Positions 23,376 through 34,889 of a stretch of DNA of 64,000 bases are shown piece by piece (positions within the stretch are counted from its first letter, which is position 1; each line of letters opens with the position of its first letter). The DNA lies in assembly GCA_002812745.2 (NCBI GenBank), contig NCSJ02000056.1, forward strand, positions 62,001-126,000. Reading direction: 5' to 3'. The notes under the pieces were generated by a model that did not search any database, had not been told where the DNA came from, and saw only the letters and a program-made list of their open reading frames with translations. This DNA is from Scytalidium lignicola. Taxonomy: Eukaryota; Ascomycota; Leotiomycetes. A program made the translations under genes and the position numbers.

Positions 23376-24621
23376 CGTTTGGGCGAGTATTTCGTCGATA
23401 GTAATACTATTTCTCGGGCCAAGGCTCTAACAGCTGGCCAGTCTGTTAACTATCAAAAAGATTTATAGTCTAGGCCTAATATTAACCGTTATAAATCTTG
23501 AACCGAAAAATTATGGGTTGCGGGGAAATGACTGACCCCATATTTAAGTTCAACTCGGAATTGGAGTGCGGGGTGGGATTTAAACGGAAATAAGATACCC
23601 CAACTATCTCATCGAGAGATCTGGGACTTGGCCGGTAGGTGTACCGCTTTTGCAGGTTTCACTCTTTGCGATTCTGGTAATAATGGGATATTCGTTAAAT
23701 TCCACTTTCTCACTTTAACAAAATCAAAATCCTCCCAATGAAGACTACCAAGAACATTTTAACTTCTGTAGTCTTATGTTTCTTAGCCTTCCCCGCAATC
23801 CTCGAGATCCAGCGATCCATGAGATTTACCTGTCACATGACCAGTCCTCTCACTATATTTTCGTGCAACGAACCTTTGAGCCATCTTCTGTCTTTTCGGC
23901 AAACTTGAGAGTCTTCTCTTTAGGGACCACCCCCTTAACTAGAGCCCACTAACAAATAGTCGATCAGCGTGCCAGAACTCTTGTCAACATCGAAGGCATA
24001 CTCACACCATTGCGATGAAGGTCGTGAAGCCACTACGGACTCTCAGGGGTGAGTGGAGCGAGTGTGGGGCTTGGCATATCAATACCCAACGGGTCCTCCC
24101 AGTTGTCCTGTTCCGCCCAAGTCAAGATCGTTTGAATAGGACGGACCACCGACCGAAGAGGTTGAGTTATGCGGGATGCAGAGGTAGCATCTCGACCTAG
24201 CACATTGAGAATCACGACGTCACGGACTGAAAAGGAGTTAAGTCAACAAGAAAAAAGGTGTCTGTCAAGTGCGGAAATATATACTGCTGCTGGCTACGGT
24301 GTAGTTAGCGGCTCTTTCTGCTTCATTTAGAAATTACCTCTATTGCTATAGACCAGAAGGAGAGTATTCAACAGATTGGTGCTGGGCACTCCCCCGCAAG
24401 ATTGGACGAACAATACTCTGTTACCCAAACTCGTTCGCGAGACCAGCAGCCGCCTTGCTGCCAGTACATGCTTCTTGTCTTAAAAGGATCTATTTAATCA
24501 ACAAAGCCACGATATTTCTAATCTCAAAATCTAAACTAGGTATAAGTCCTGAGCCAAATTTTACTCGATAGCTTATTAATGTATATATTGTGAGTGCGGA
24601 GTGGAACCAACGTTGACAATT
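23376..24621. other. Intergenic, 1.25 kb
   Basis: Contains the promoter of the FAD monooxygenase and the 3' flank of the NCS1 permease gene. A 60-codon frame at 24033-24215 (minus) has no ATG and no recognisable domain. Nothing else is supported. Confidence 0.5.
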
Positions 24622-26663
24622 TTATAGTGTTCCGCCTTCAACTTTCTCCGCTATGAATTCTTTATTAGAACTCATAATGCCGCTTTTAGACTCAATGTCA
24701 ACGTTTTCAGAGTCAATAACCTCTACATCAGTTTCCCAATTATACTCCTCATATTCTCCAGCATGAGGTACAGGGAAGGCATAACACAACATAGTATACA
24801 AAAGGAAGCCACCGATCAATCCTTTAAATCCTTTAGTTAATATTTCATACATATTTGATGAATAAACTTACCAACAAAAAATGTGATCTGAAAGATACGC
24901 TTCCATACCAAACCAAAATCCTTACCAGAGATGGTCGCTACAAAACCAGCTGAAGATATATGTCAGCCATTATATATTTAACGATAGGAATGAATACCTA
25001 CGTAGTGAAAGCCAGATTAACCCAACCCACGTCAAGAACCCTCTCCAGTGGAAACCAAACGTGTACCAATATATAGAAGAGCTATTTCCAATATATAGAT
25101 CTGGCACTCGCCACTTGCCGTGACGGACGATCCAATAATCGGAAATATAGATTCCAATAAGTGGAGATATGAAGAGACCGAAAGCACTGAGTACAGTGAC
25201 GAATGTGGTCGCTGAATTAACATAATTCCAAGGGCAGACCACAAAACCGACAAAGGCAAGGAGGAGAGCACCACGTCGAGCGTTCAGAATCTCGGGAATA
25301 ACAGATGTAAGGTCCATACCAGCTGAAACAGCATTGAGAGAAACATTCACCTGTAAAATTGATTAGACATGGAAGTGAAGAGATATAAGCACCACTTACT
25401 GATAACTGGCTTAGCAGCCAGCCAGCTCCGGCGAAGAATGTGCCGGCTCGGACTGCTGGGGTATAACTGTCGTTCTGGATATAGAGTAGGAGGCTAACAG
25501 GCTGCCATATGACGGTGCCGTAAATATCTCTCGCTGCACTCGTCACGAATACACCAAACATAGCAGTAATGATGAGAGCTAACGGACCAGCAACCCAGAT
25601 ACCTATTCTGATAGATTGTGGAGTCTTTGCATATCTAGACCAATCTGAATGGCGCATACTTGAACCAGTAAAGCTACCGCATATAGTACACACTGTTTGG
25701 ATGAAATAAAATACGGTGTCACTTTACGACGTCAGTGGATTCGTCAATGGAATGATTTTTATAAATAAATGACATACCCTTTGGAAATCTTCTCGATAGG
25801 AGCGACGAGATTGCCGGCACCATGATTCGTAGCCATTGCCCAGATGAACATTCCAAGAATTGTAGTAGTTACTGCAAAGAAGCTAACCATGAAGAAGACC
25901 CGCAATTTGTAAGGCTTGATGCAGAGAATAGGGACGAATATACACATGTAAATGATGGTCCCGACCAGGTCAGCGGTGGTGATGTTTGCACTTGTTGAGT
26001 ATGAGAACCAACGTTAAAAATTGGGCTTATGGGACTTACCTCTTAGGAAGAGTGTTCTTCATCGTGTGATATGAAGGAAATATGGAGGCTAGGACAACGT
26101 GGACTGCTAAACCACCCCAGTATGTTTGTATACCACAGCTATACCGAAAGTCAGCTTTGAAGCTCAGAGATACAAAGAGATTATTGACTTACTATATAAA
26201 ACTGGTAAAGCATTTGAGTACGACGACAAAATAACTCCCATACATGCCAAACGTGACACGGCTCATCATCGGGAACCCGAGATAATATCTAATTCCTGCT
26301 TCACCACATAGAAATGCAACAACCGCACATACGAAAGATGCTACTACCATAGCACCAATTGCTTCACCTGCTGTTAAACCGTTGGCTATAGCACTTGAAC
26401 CCATGGACCAGAATGAGGCACAGACGGCACCTGAGATCCTGATGTTGAGTTTAGAGTTTAAAGTCAAAAGACATGTTTTTTGTTAACACTTACCAGTAAG
26501 TGACGTATGTCTTTGTGGTAAATGTTCGATTCTTGGGCAAGACAGGAAGGATATCTGGGTTAGTCCATCGATTAATGGGTCTCCCATCGTCATCATCGTG
26601 AATACGAATCTTGTTGAGCACAAAGTTTAACCCAGATGATAAGGACATTTCGTAAAATAGCAT
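24622..26663 (-). CDS. NCS1-family nucleobase/allantoin-type permease, intact, 561 aa, 8 exons
   Basis: Eight exons can be joined in frame: 26494-26663, 26193-26438, 26040-26138, 25778-25990, 25400-25721, 25002-25350, 24872-24949 and 24622-24830. Introns are 41-56 bp. The product is a 12-TM-type transporter. NCS1 hallmarks are the N-terminal NPDILPVLPKNRTF (N-x-D-x-x-P-x-P-x-x-R-x-W motif), SDWSRYAKTP in the middle, CPWNYVNSA, and SDYWIVR with DLYIG before the last helices. The family imports uracil, allantoin, cytosine-purines, thiamine or nicotinamide riboside by H+ or Na+ symport at the plasma membrane. Which substrate applies cannot be read. It is divergent from the 2OG dioxygenase at 28204, sharing a 1.5-kb promoter. 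An in-frame ATG five codons downstream (26648) is an alternative start. Confidence 0.9.
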
Positions 26664-27214
26664 CAGATTCAGTGGTTTCTTCCGAGATCTTTGAAGCTGT
26701 AGAAGGACATCGCTAGTACCTATATATTTGGAGTAGATAAAGCTTTCTCTATCTCTATCTGGCCGTTAATGTTACGATAAGGCTTCAGTCAATGAAGATA
26801 GCATGCGTAAAGCCAATGAGTTCATCAGAGGGGCTTTGAGGGCTAATAGATAAGGCTTTAGTCTATTCCTTCTGAGCTGAATTAATCTCCTGACAATAAT
26901 GACCTAGAGTTTAAATAGTGGGACAAAAATAGAGTAACCACTATTCCTCACTGCAAGCTTTAAAGGTTTTCCTGATAACGCAGACAGAACAAACGATAAG
27001 ACGCCCGAATATGAACCATAGTTGTATCTTGATAACAGTAGCTCAATGGCTCGAATACGTGTAACTCAAAGATTAACTATAAAAGACAAAATCAACCACC
27101 GTGCTATCAAGATATAATTTGATTAGCATGTGGCTAGAGACTCTACCCGAGTGCTGAGATCCTTATCAGCCTGGCTTGTTTATCAAGATACATGATTTAA
27201 ATAATAATCGTACG

Positions 27215-27617
27215 CTATTCGTTCGTGCAGCCTTTTTCTACTTGTTTCCTTGTACTGTAGTCGGCCAAAGCGAGTTGGAACGGTAAGCAAGATAAGATAC
27301 TTAAAATTTTGTATGAAAAATATATACAAAGTTGATGATTTTCACTTATTCGAGTAAAGCTTTCTGTGTAAAATGAGTAAATTTTACAAATCTGTGCTTA
27401 ATCTCATATTTTTTATATTAACACGTTAGAAATATAATATAATTTGACATATAATAAATGTAAATTATTGAAAGTATGTATTAAAGTAGTTTTTAATTTA
27501 AAAAAAANTCGATTAAAATGTTATAAAATATTATGTAAATTGAACTGTCTTATCTTGTTTACCGTCCTAACTCGCTCTACAAGGAAACGAGTAGAAAAAG
27601 GCCATATGAGCGAATAG
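27215..27617. mobile_element. Inverted-repeat element (MITE-like), about 400 bp
   Basis: The left arm reads CTATTCGTTCG, CCTTTTTCTACTTGTTTCCT, AGCGAGTTGGAACGGTAAG and CAAGATAAGA, and the right arm (27535-27617) is its near-perfect inverted copy (TCTTATCTTG, TTTACCGTCC, CTCGCTCTACAAGGAAAC, GTAGAAAAAGG, CGAATAG). Arms are about 85 bp and the middle is AT-rich and non-coding. A target duplication could not be fixed, so the superfamily is unknown. Confidence 0.75.
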
Positions 27618-27936
27618 CCGGCGATTACTTCATTAATCCAAGAAATCCACATAATTCTTTTATCTGTGATATAAACTTTAGTTGAACAAGGTACTACCTC
27701 GAATGTCCATCCCCAAGTAATGACAATGCATAGACTTTTCCAAGCTAAATAAAATAAAATATAAAATATATATAAAAGGATAATTTAAAATAGGATTCTT
27801 CTTAATATTTTTGATATAATCACATATAAGCCTAGTGATTTTCAACCTTAAAGATAAAGTTAAGTGTTTGGATGTACTTGATTAACGGCAGAGCAAAGTT
27901 TAGGTATTTTCTTGGTTTGCTCAAAGCTATGGTGGG

Positions 27937-28020
27937 TGTTTTGCCCGCGCTTGCCCGCGCTTGCCCGTGATACGGGCGAGCGGCTGAGATAATTGGGATA
28001 AGATCAATACGGGCAAAATC
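27937..28020. repeat. GC-rich small inverted/tandem repeat with strong hairpin
   Basis: GTTTTGCCCG at the left is inverted as CGGGCAAAA at 28010-28018. Inside, the decamer CGCTTGCCCG is tandemly repeated, and 27958-27968 pairs with 27972-27982 (11-bp stem with one G-T, 3-nt loop GAT). It stands out as GC-rich in AT-rich promoter DNA and is either a tiny MITE or a regulatory hairpin. Confidence 0.6.
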
Positions 28021-28203
28021 ACGATCCCGATCTAGTCATTGGAGACAACAATCATGTGTAAAGTAGTACCAGAGCGAGGCAACATATTAATGAAGTAATC
28101 TTCATTTATATTTCAATTTGAACCAGCATTTCTTTTTAAGTTTTGTTGCTATTATTCTTTACTGAAAACGCTTCTTTCGTATATCCAGTTTGGACGAATC
28201 AAA

Positions 28204-29283
28204 ATGACTGTTATGTACTCTATCCCAGTTATTGATATCAGTCCCTTCTTAAACCCGAAGTCAACACTCACTCAGCAAAAAGAAGTTGTCTCGGCTGTCC
28301 GTGATGCTTGTGTATCATATGGCTTCTTTCAGCTTGTCGGGCATGGAGTACCTCTTAAACTCCAACAGCAAATTATTGGGTGTGCAAAGACATTCTTCGA
28401 ATTACCATTGGCTGAGAAGCAAGAATTGGCCATGAGTAAGGCTATGGGAGAGTCAAATAGAGGCTACGAACGGGTTGGTGGCCAGGCGTTGGAATCCGAC
28501 AAGCTGCCAGATCTAAAAGAGGTACTCGGTCTCAATATCAGCATCTGATTTCTGTAGATTTTATATAAGGGCTAATGTTTTTGTAGGGAATCTATATTGG
28601 GCGAGAGATTTCTCCAGATAATCCAAGGGCTGGAGCGTTCTTACACGGTCCAAACATGTGGCCAAAACTTCCGCATGAAACATTTCGAACCCCTATTGAA
28701 GAGTATCGTACAAGAATGGTTGAAGTGGCTCATCACCTTCTGAAGATTCTTGCATTGGGTCTACCGTATGCAGATGACATTTTTGAAGAATTCATGCTGG
28801 AACCAGTAGCCAATGTTCGATTGTTGCACTATCCCCCACAGACATCCAAGGACGAAAGACAACTCGGAGGTAAGAATATAAGTTTGCATCAACCTTCGAT
28901 GCACAACTAGTCTAACAATTAATATCTTAGCTGGAGCTCATACTGATTTTGGGTGTATAACTCTTTTACTCCAACAGCCAGATACCACTGGGCTAGAGGT
29001 GTTATATCCACCAACAAATTCTTGGATACCTGTTCCGGCTGTGGCTGACAGATTCATTGTTAACATTGGTGATCTTCTTGATAAGTGGACAGGCGGACAC
29101 TATCGAAGTGCATTACATCGTGTTATCAACTTCGGAGAGACAGATAGATACAGCGTTCCATTTTTCTACAGCGGTAATCTTGCAACAAGATTGATGCCGT
29201 TAGATGGAAGTGAGGGTGAAGGGATAACGGTAGAGGAGCACATTAAAGGGAAATTCAAGAAGTCATACTCAATGAAGAAATGA
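28204..29283 (+). CDS. 2-oxoglutarate/Fe(II) dioxygenase, isopenicillin-N-synthase-like, 317 aa
   Basis: Exons 28204-28521, 28587-28869 and 28931-29283. The N-terminal DIOX_N part has IPVIDISPFL and YGFFQLVGHGVP. The iron facial triad is His204-x-Asp206 (GAHTDFG) and His263 (ALHRV), and the 2-oxoglutarate-binding Arg273-x-Ser (RYS) follows. Length is typical. The family hydroxylates or oxidises small molecules and includes fungal thymine 7-hydroxylase and the nicotinate-cluster enzyme HxnY; YIGREISPDNP in the middle is the kind of segment seen in such enzymes. The divergent NCS1 permease suggests the substrate is a transported nucleobase-like compound, but this is inference. All splice sites are GT-AG, with introns of 65 and 61 bp. 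Confidence 0.88.
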
Positions 29284-30420
29284 TGTGGGGATTAGTGCTA
29301 AGAATTACAATTAAGGAATCAATATAGCTTTGAGCTGGGATTTGATTAATAAGTCTGGTCAGCTGCAGAGTTGCTCCGATTTTACTGTTAAGCTATAAGA
29401 AACTGTTTGAAGTTGAACGTGAGTGTTACAATAAGTTTGATAAGCAGTCTCTTGAGGGCGAAGAATGAGAGGAGTACTACTTCGTTAGGAGTTGGCTCTA
29501 ATCAGTAGAAATATACTCTGAAAAAGTGTGACCTTTGGGTCCAACATGCTCCCTGCCTTGTCTGGTATCGTGGCATACCTTTTCGAAAGACATGGGAATG
29601 ATTACTATACTGGAATTTTAGTGGAAGTATTCTGAAAGGCTTAAATGCCGGTATGTTTTGAAGGATAGAGAAAAATTGTATATGTTAGATTGATGGAAAC
29701 CAAAACTGTATCAACTCCCGAACCCCGACAATAGTGTTATTGAGTGTGATAATTTTTACCTTGCACGGGATGGGTACAAATTGAAGAATCAGATATTGCC
29801 AAATTCGGCATCCACTGTACGCACTAATCCCACTATGGCGCTGAGTAAGCGCTATACCATTTATGGTAGCTCCATACCGGTAGATCTCATTTGCTCAAAC
29901 CCTGGTACAACCCCTGTGTTGTGAGGATTCTATTTTATGAACATTACCTAAATGAGCTCATAAGGTCTTTGCGGTCCTTGTTGAGAACCTTAAAATCCTA
30001 GTCTAGTTCTTTATTATTACTCAATTAGTCATGCTACAGGTCAACTAGCCCCGCGATCCTGGGTTCGTAACATTATCTTTGAGTTATACTTTAAAGAAAT
30101 ATCTAATTGTTGAACTGTTATAGTTTAAAAATAATTATCTTCTAGTTTAATCTTGAATCTGACATATGTGAGAGTATTCTAAGGTATTAGAATAGTAGTA
30201 GTAATTAAGAGGGAAGGATTATAGGGAAATGTTGCTTACTTTACAAATGGCAGTGTCTCGCTTACTGTAAGATGGCCGATTCATTTCTGACCCTTTTGCG
30301 TACAATACCTTTCACCGAAACTTATTCTTGTCCTTTCAGTTTTCATTCCTTTTGCATATTTTTCCTTTTGGGAGTTACAACCACTTATTTTATAAGACCC
30401 CGACTCTTATATCATCCAAA
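29284..30420. other. Intergenic, 1.1 kb, with a MITE-like fragment
   Basis: No supported gene. GGTAGCTCCATACCGGTA (29864-29881) is the inner arm sequence of the MITE at 38530-38686, so this is probably a decayed copy. The rest shows nothing recognisable. Confidence 0.45.
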
Positions 30421-31435
30421 ATGCTTCCATTTGATGCACAAAGAGTATCACATCTCTTCCTCCAATTGTACACAGTCTTAATCGACATGTGTTACATCCC
30501 CGCCTCTCATCTCCGCCAAGCACCACACAGCCCGCCGATAAACACAGAAAAGTGTAGGACGCTCGGAATATCACTAGAAGTTATTGACCTCCTGGAACAT
30601 CTTCCGTATCTTGTCGAGCCTGGAAGTCGCAGAACAGTCGTAACACCAGGCCATGTAATTGCACCTGGGATGCTGAGCCTGAGTTTCCTTCCATATTGTG
30701 ACTCCACGGACGACTTGAAAATAGCAAGAGATCCGAACGATGTTTGTGGACAAGATATAACTGATGGAAATGCATATATTGAGCCCTGGTCCGTTACTTT
30801 GACGAGGGCTCAATATAGAGAATCGTCGTGGGTGGTTTTGAATACTAGAGAAAGTCAGTGTGACCAACGCTGTGTATTTCTTTATATATTTTGTTGTGGG
30901 AATTAAAAGGCTAATTTTTCGCAAAGACACTATTACTAGTGTTAATTGGTCATATGGGAATGGCTCATGGCCAGATCTGCCGGCTGGTAGTAATAAGTGG
31001 CATTCCAATAATCAGCCTGCTGAGCCTGCCGAGCAGTTTTTGGAGGACTGGATTCAGAAATTTATACGGTTGGAATGGATTCCTTACTCAGGTTTGGGCG
31101 GATCGAGTATTCTGATGCAGGGAAATAGAGAGGTGAGTTATTATCGCGGAAACCATATCATCAAAACTCTTCAAAAGGAGGATTACATCAGCTTCTCATT
31201 CTAATATTTTCTCTTGTAGTACCCACAACTTCGAGAGCTATATCGATCTCATGGCTGGCCGACTATTTTTAGATCAGAGGAGTTTTTACGTGGCCTGGAA
31301 GAGTTTAACAGAGAAGAGAAGGAGAGAGATATCCGGGAAAAAGAGTTAAGGTACCCAAGATATAGAGAAGTTAGACTACGGAGAGAAGCTGGAGAAAGAG
31401 AAGAGCGCGAGCGTGCAAACAAGGATGAGTTATAA
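30421..31435 (+). CDS. Fungal hypothetical protein, 284 aa, 3 exons
   Basis: Joining 30421-30853, 30927-31132 and 31220-31435 gives an open frame of 284 aa. The first donor is GTCAGT, weaker than the others. The N-terminal part is globular (RTLGISLEVIDLLEHLPYL, a probable helix, then PWSVTLTRAQYRESSWVVLN), the middle contains SVNWSYGNGSWPDLP and FIRLEWIPYSG, and the C-terminus is a highly charged helix rich in Arg, Glu and Lys after LYRSHGWPTIFRSEEF. It has the look of a widespread uncharacterised fungal family but I recognise no named domain. It ends in KDEL, but lacks a signal peptide, so ER retention is unlikely. Start ATG at 30421 was chosen because upstream residues look like untranslated sequence. 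Confidence 0.65.
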
Positions 31436-31775
31436 TGTCCAGAATTTCCATTTCCTTCTTAAAAAGGAAAGTATTTACAGTCGCATTCTAACCTTAAGAA
31501 GCCAATTGATTCCATCCTTCGATATCCTCAGTCGCGCCTCAGCAAGGAGCTTCTTGAGCATATGCTGAACCCACTTGTCGCTCGTATTTATAACATCTTC
31601 CGTCGACATTGGCTACTGCATGCTTCACCGGGTGTCTGGTCTGCTACACGCAAAACCACTGGGATAGCTGTGAACCTGCTCTCTCACTCGGATGGGAATT
31701 CGGGTGAATACAAACTTTTAGTCTTAAGTTTTTACTTGAGCTATATTGGCAGAAGCATCATTATATTGAAAAGCT
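31436..31775. other. Intergenic, convergent 3' ends
   Basis: A 340-base stretch between the hypothetical gene and the amidase pseudogene. A small frame at 31562 shows no recognisable domain. Nothing else is seen. Confidence 0.45.
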
Positions 31776-33803
31776 CTAAAGTTGTTGATTAGAATCATCA
31801 TCGCGCACACGAGATGGCACAACCCGTGGCAGGAAGTGAGTTTTGAAGGCACTCATGAACTGAAACATCAGGTTCTCTCTGCCTGCCTGAGCCATTATAC
31901 CAAGACCATACGGTCTTCCATCTGCTTGGATGACTCCAGCGGGCATCGTTGCGATTGGGTAGCCTATTATTTTGTCAGATCAACCTAAAATCAGACAGAA
32001 TAGCTCTCTGAACACATACCGGATGCAGCTGATATAAACACCATAAGACTGTCCATGGGAAAGGCAAGTATATTTAAGTTCTGCTCGCGGAACAGCTTGT
32101 CTATGCCATTATCTTTAGACACTATCTTCATCTGCTTCTTGACAGCCTCGTATGTCGCTTGTGATGGAGGATCCCGCGAAGCTCTCAGTAACTGGTTCTG
32201 ATGGGGGTGGCCTTTAGAGTGTTTCGGTCAGCATACGGTAACCCACTAGAGCGCAATATATGCCCTGGAGCAGTTCCTGCTGCTGATGGTCCAAGTTGAA
32301 TTTGATGACATCTTCAATCGTATTCAAGCCTGGAACTTTAACCTCACCTAGCCAGCCTTCAAGTGCTTGTTTGCCTTCGTACGCATTTGGGAGTTAGTAC
32401 TGGGCTATGCGGATCTTAAGAACGCTACCTACACATCACAACGTCGATCGGATTCTGTCCCTCATACCACAGGTCGCTGGCGGGTGGTATGTCGACTGGA
32501 TAGGCCACAGATGCGTCGGTGGCATGGTTTTTGATGCGCTCGATAGCCGCGAAGTATATCTCGTTCTCCATGATTGTTAGCATTGACTAACCATACAAAC
32601 ACGATCGGAACACGCACCATTTCTTTTAATATGTGCTCGTCCAATTGTACAATGTTCGGGTGAAGAGACCATTTCGAAGGATCAAGAAAGCCTATTCGGA
32701 GTGAATCGAAAGTCTTGGTCAGGAACTTCTGATAGCCTTCCTGCGGTAGAAGATTTCGCTTCTCTTCTGTTAAAGCGGTCTGGCTCAGAAGCGCGAGATC
32801 TGGCGTTGATATGGCAAGGCCGCCCCCACGACATCTAGTTCTATCGAACTTTTGAAAACACCATCCATATTCACAGTGTTGAAAGCGGGCTTGAAGGCAT
32901 ACAAACCGGCTCTTGAGGCTGGCATGACTATGGAGCCAATTGACTCGGTGCCTAGAGCCAATGGAGCATAGCCTGCTGAGACACCCACGGCAGAACCGGT
33001 TGAAGAACCACATGGATCCTGAGAAGATGATCAGCCTGAAGTGGTAAGAGAGATAATGGATCGTACACTCTGTCCGAGGCCTGTTTCGTTTGACTTGCGA
33101 GCGAGATATGCCGACTGTGTTTGTCCTGCGATTGCCGACCACCCATTCGAATTTGCATCACCCCTATGGTAAATTAGACCTGCGAGAAAGACTTGAGAGT
33201 AGCGGCGCACTTGAAGTTGCAAAACTCCTATACCTCGCACGTCAACCAAAGAGCTCACGCAAGTTACCGGTTTCACTTACGTTCAGATTGGTCTTGCCTA
33301 ATATGATGGCACCCATTTCCTCTAGTTGTTCCACCAGGTCAGAGTTTTCGGTCCATGCGTCTCTGGTCACTGACCTTGGCAACAATACTCGCACTTTTCG
33401 GGGCTAGCGAGTGCTTCAGAGCAAGACTACCTAATGTCGTTGGCAGTTCGAGAGAAGGCCCTGTCGCGATGGCATCCTAGGCAAGGTCAATACGGTTCAC
33501 CGTGGTATAATCGTGAAATTTGAACTGACTGACTTTGATCAGGATGGGTATCCCGTGAAATCGACTCCTGACACGACCTGCCGTGCGCTCGCGGTCGAGC
33601 TGGGCCGAGCGCTCCATCAGAATATGGTTGGGGACGATGGAAATCATCGCATTCAGCTTTGCGCCTCGATGATCATGTTTGTCGATTTGTGCAAGACATT
33701 CCTGGACTAATTCGACGCTGGTGAGGAGGCCAGCATCGAGCTTTCGCTGCAATCCTGCAGAATCGAGACTCAACAGCTCTAGGGTTGGGAGTCGCGCAGC
33801 CAT
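31776..33803 (-). pseudogene. Amidase signature family pseudogene with frameshifts
   Basis: Pieces in all minus frames rebuild an amidase: an intact start at 33803 (MAARLPTLELLSLD), GIPILIK with the catalytic-lysine segment, GAIILGKTNLN, NSNGWSAIAGQTQSAY, the Ser-rich PCGSSTGSAVGVSAG, TESIGSIVMPASRAGLYAFKP with the nucleophile region, DVHSH-free C-terminal GYPIATMPAG, and RPYGLGIMAQ before a stop at 31776. Several gaps fit short introns, but near 33380 the frame changes between SIVAK and TRDAW without splice signals, and again near 32230 before HPHQNQLL. At least two frameshifts therefore disable it. It belongs to a different subfamily from the intact amidase at 16689. It probably once formed a module with the adjacent NCS1 and dioxygenase genes. 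Confidence 0.8.
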
Positions 33804-34009
33804 CTTGAACAATGGGAGGGAAAGAAAGCAAGCACGACGAGCGACAGCAAGATGAAGGTCAGCGAGCTGTGCATGGTGTGCACAAATGTTTCCTTTGTCT
33901 CTCTCCCTCTGCAGGGGGTAGCGTTATTCCCAGAGGTGCCATTCAGACAAAGATCATTCCAGCTTAAGTAAGCTTTGCTCGCTGCGACTGGGCCCGAAAG
34001 GACAGGGAT

Positions 34010-34228
34010 TCATGAGAGTTGATTGGAGCCCCTCAATTTCAGCCTCAACCCGGGTGCTAATGGGTTCCACGATATTTCCACGGTGGCTGCTTCACCGGTT
34101 CCCATTATCATGTGGCACGGTAGCTTTGGAATCCCATCTACTTTTCCGTATCCTACTGGTTTTGACGCCTCGATACCCTTAAGGTAAGTTGGTGTCAGGA
34201 CGTGACTATGGACATCAATACGTTCCAT
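34010..34228 (-). pseudogene. N-terminal fragment of an amidohydrolase-2 (ACMSD-like) enzyme
   Basis: The frame starts at a true ATG with MERIDVHSHVLTPTYLKGIE, carrying the metal-binding D-x-H-x-H of the ACMSD/gamma-resorcylate/iso-orotate decarboxylase branch of amidohydrolases. After about 35 residues the similarity to the family stops, and the frame ends at 72 codons, against about 330-380 in family members. The remaining barrel strands with the later His and Asp ligands are absent. This is a truncated relic; related enzymes decarboxylate aromatic or pyrimidine acids, which would fit the neighbouring oxygenases. Confidence 0.65.
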
Positions 34229-34889
34229 GGTAGATGTAGTTGAAGATACTTGACTTGAAGAGGATTATTTGTTTGGAAGATTAAGAGCACTTGTGTCCGA
34301 AAGATGCTAGCTGAACTTCAACAAGTGAACTAAGAAAGTCTCGCCGTCAAGCATATAACTCGTTAATAAGATTGCTCACTATTTCCCAGCATCTAGGATT
34401 TGAATTGGACCGGGTCCAATATATCATACATTCAAGGTTAGTTCAATATAAACTATGGGCCTACTACGCAGTGGGACATTAGAAGACATATTCAAGGACT
34501 CAGATCCGAACGTGTCGAACTAATATTTGCCTTTGCGTAGACTGCCATAAACTGTGGTAGACTTGCTAAAAGACTCGGCGCCAAAACAATATCCTCCACA
34601 GATTCCGGTTATTGAAGCTTAATGGAAAGGATGCCCTGTTAGCACTAGGATGGATGGTTCATACACACCTGACTAAAGGCATCAGAATATAAAGCGGGGG
34701 AGTTGTGGGACACACTCAGTAATACCAAAAGCTGGTTGTCAGGTTGTGGGACGCAGTTACCCCCTTGTCTATCTAGAAAATTATCAGTAATACTTTATAC
34801 TTTAAAAGAAGAGGTATGAATAATAAGCACAACTTTGATCGCTCTTCTAAATACTTCTTATCAGTAGACTCTCGTCATATCCTTGCACC
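34229..34889. other. Intergenic, no supported feature
   Basis: 660 bases between the divergent amidohydrolase relic and alpha/beta-hydrolase pseudogene. No frame, repeat or RNA structure stood out. Confidence 0.45.

Larger units (their letters stand above)
26664..28203. other. Shared divergent promoter of NCS1 permease and 2OG dioxygenase, carrying two small repeats
   Basis: The 1540-bp region between two divergent start codons holds an inverted-repeat element (27215-27617) and a GC-rich hairpin repeat (27937-28020). The remainder is moderately AT-rich with no coding frame. The arrangement suggests co-regulation of the two genes. Confidence 0.6.

Noticed and set aside
24033..24215. 60-codon minus frame in the FAD monooxygenase/NCS1 gap
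   Set aside because: No ATG, no recognisable domain and no splice-linked partner exon.
31430..31435. C-terminal KDEL as ER-retention signal
   Set aside because: The protein has no N-terminal signal peptide.
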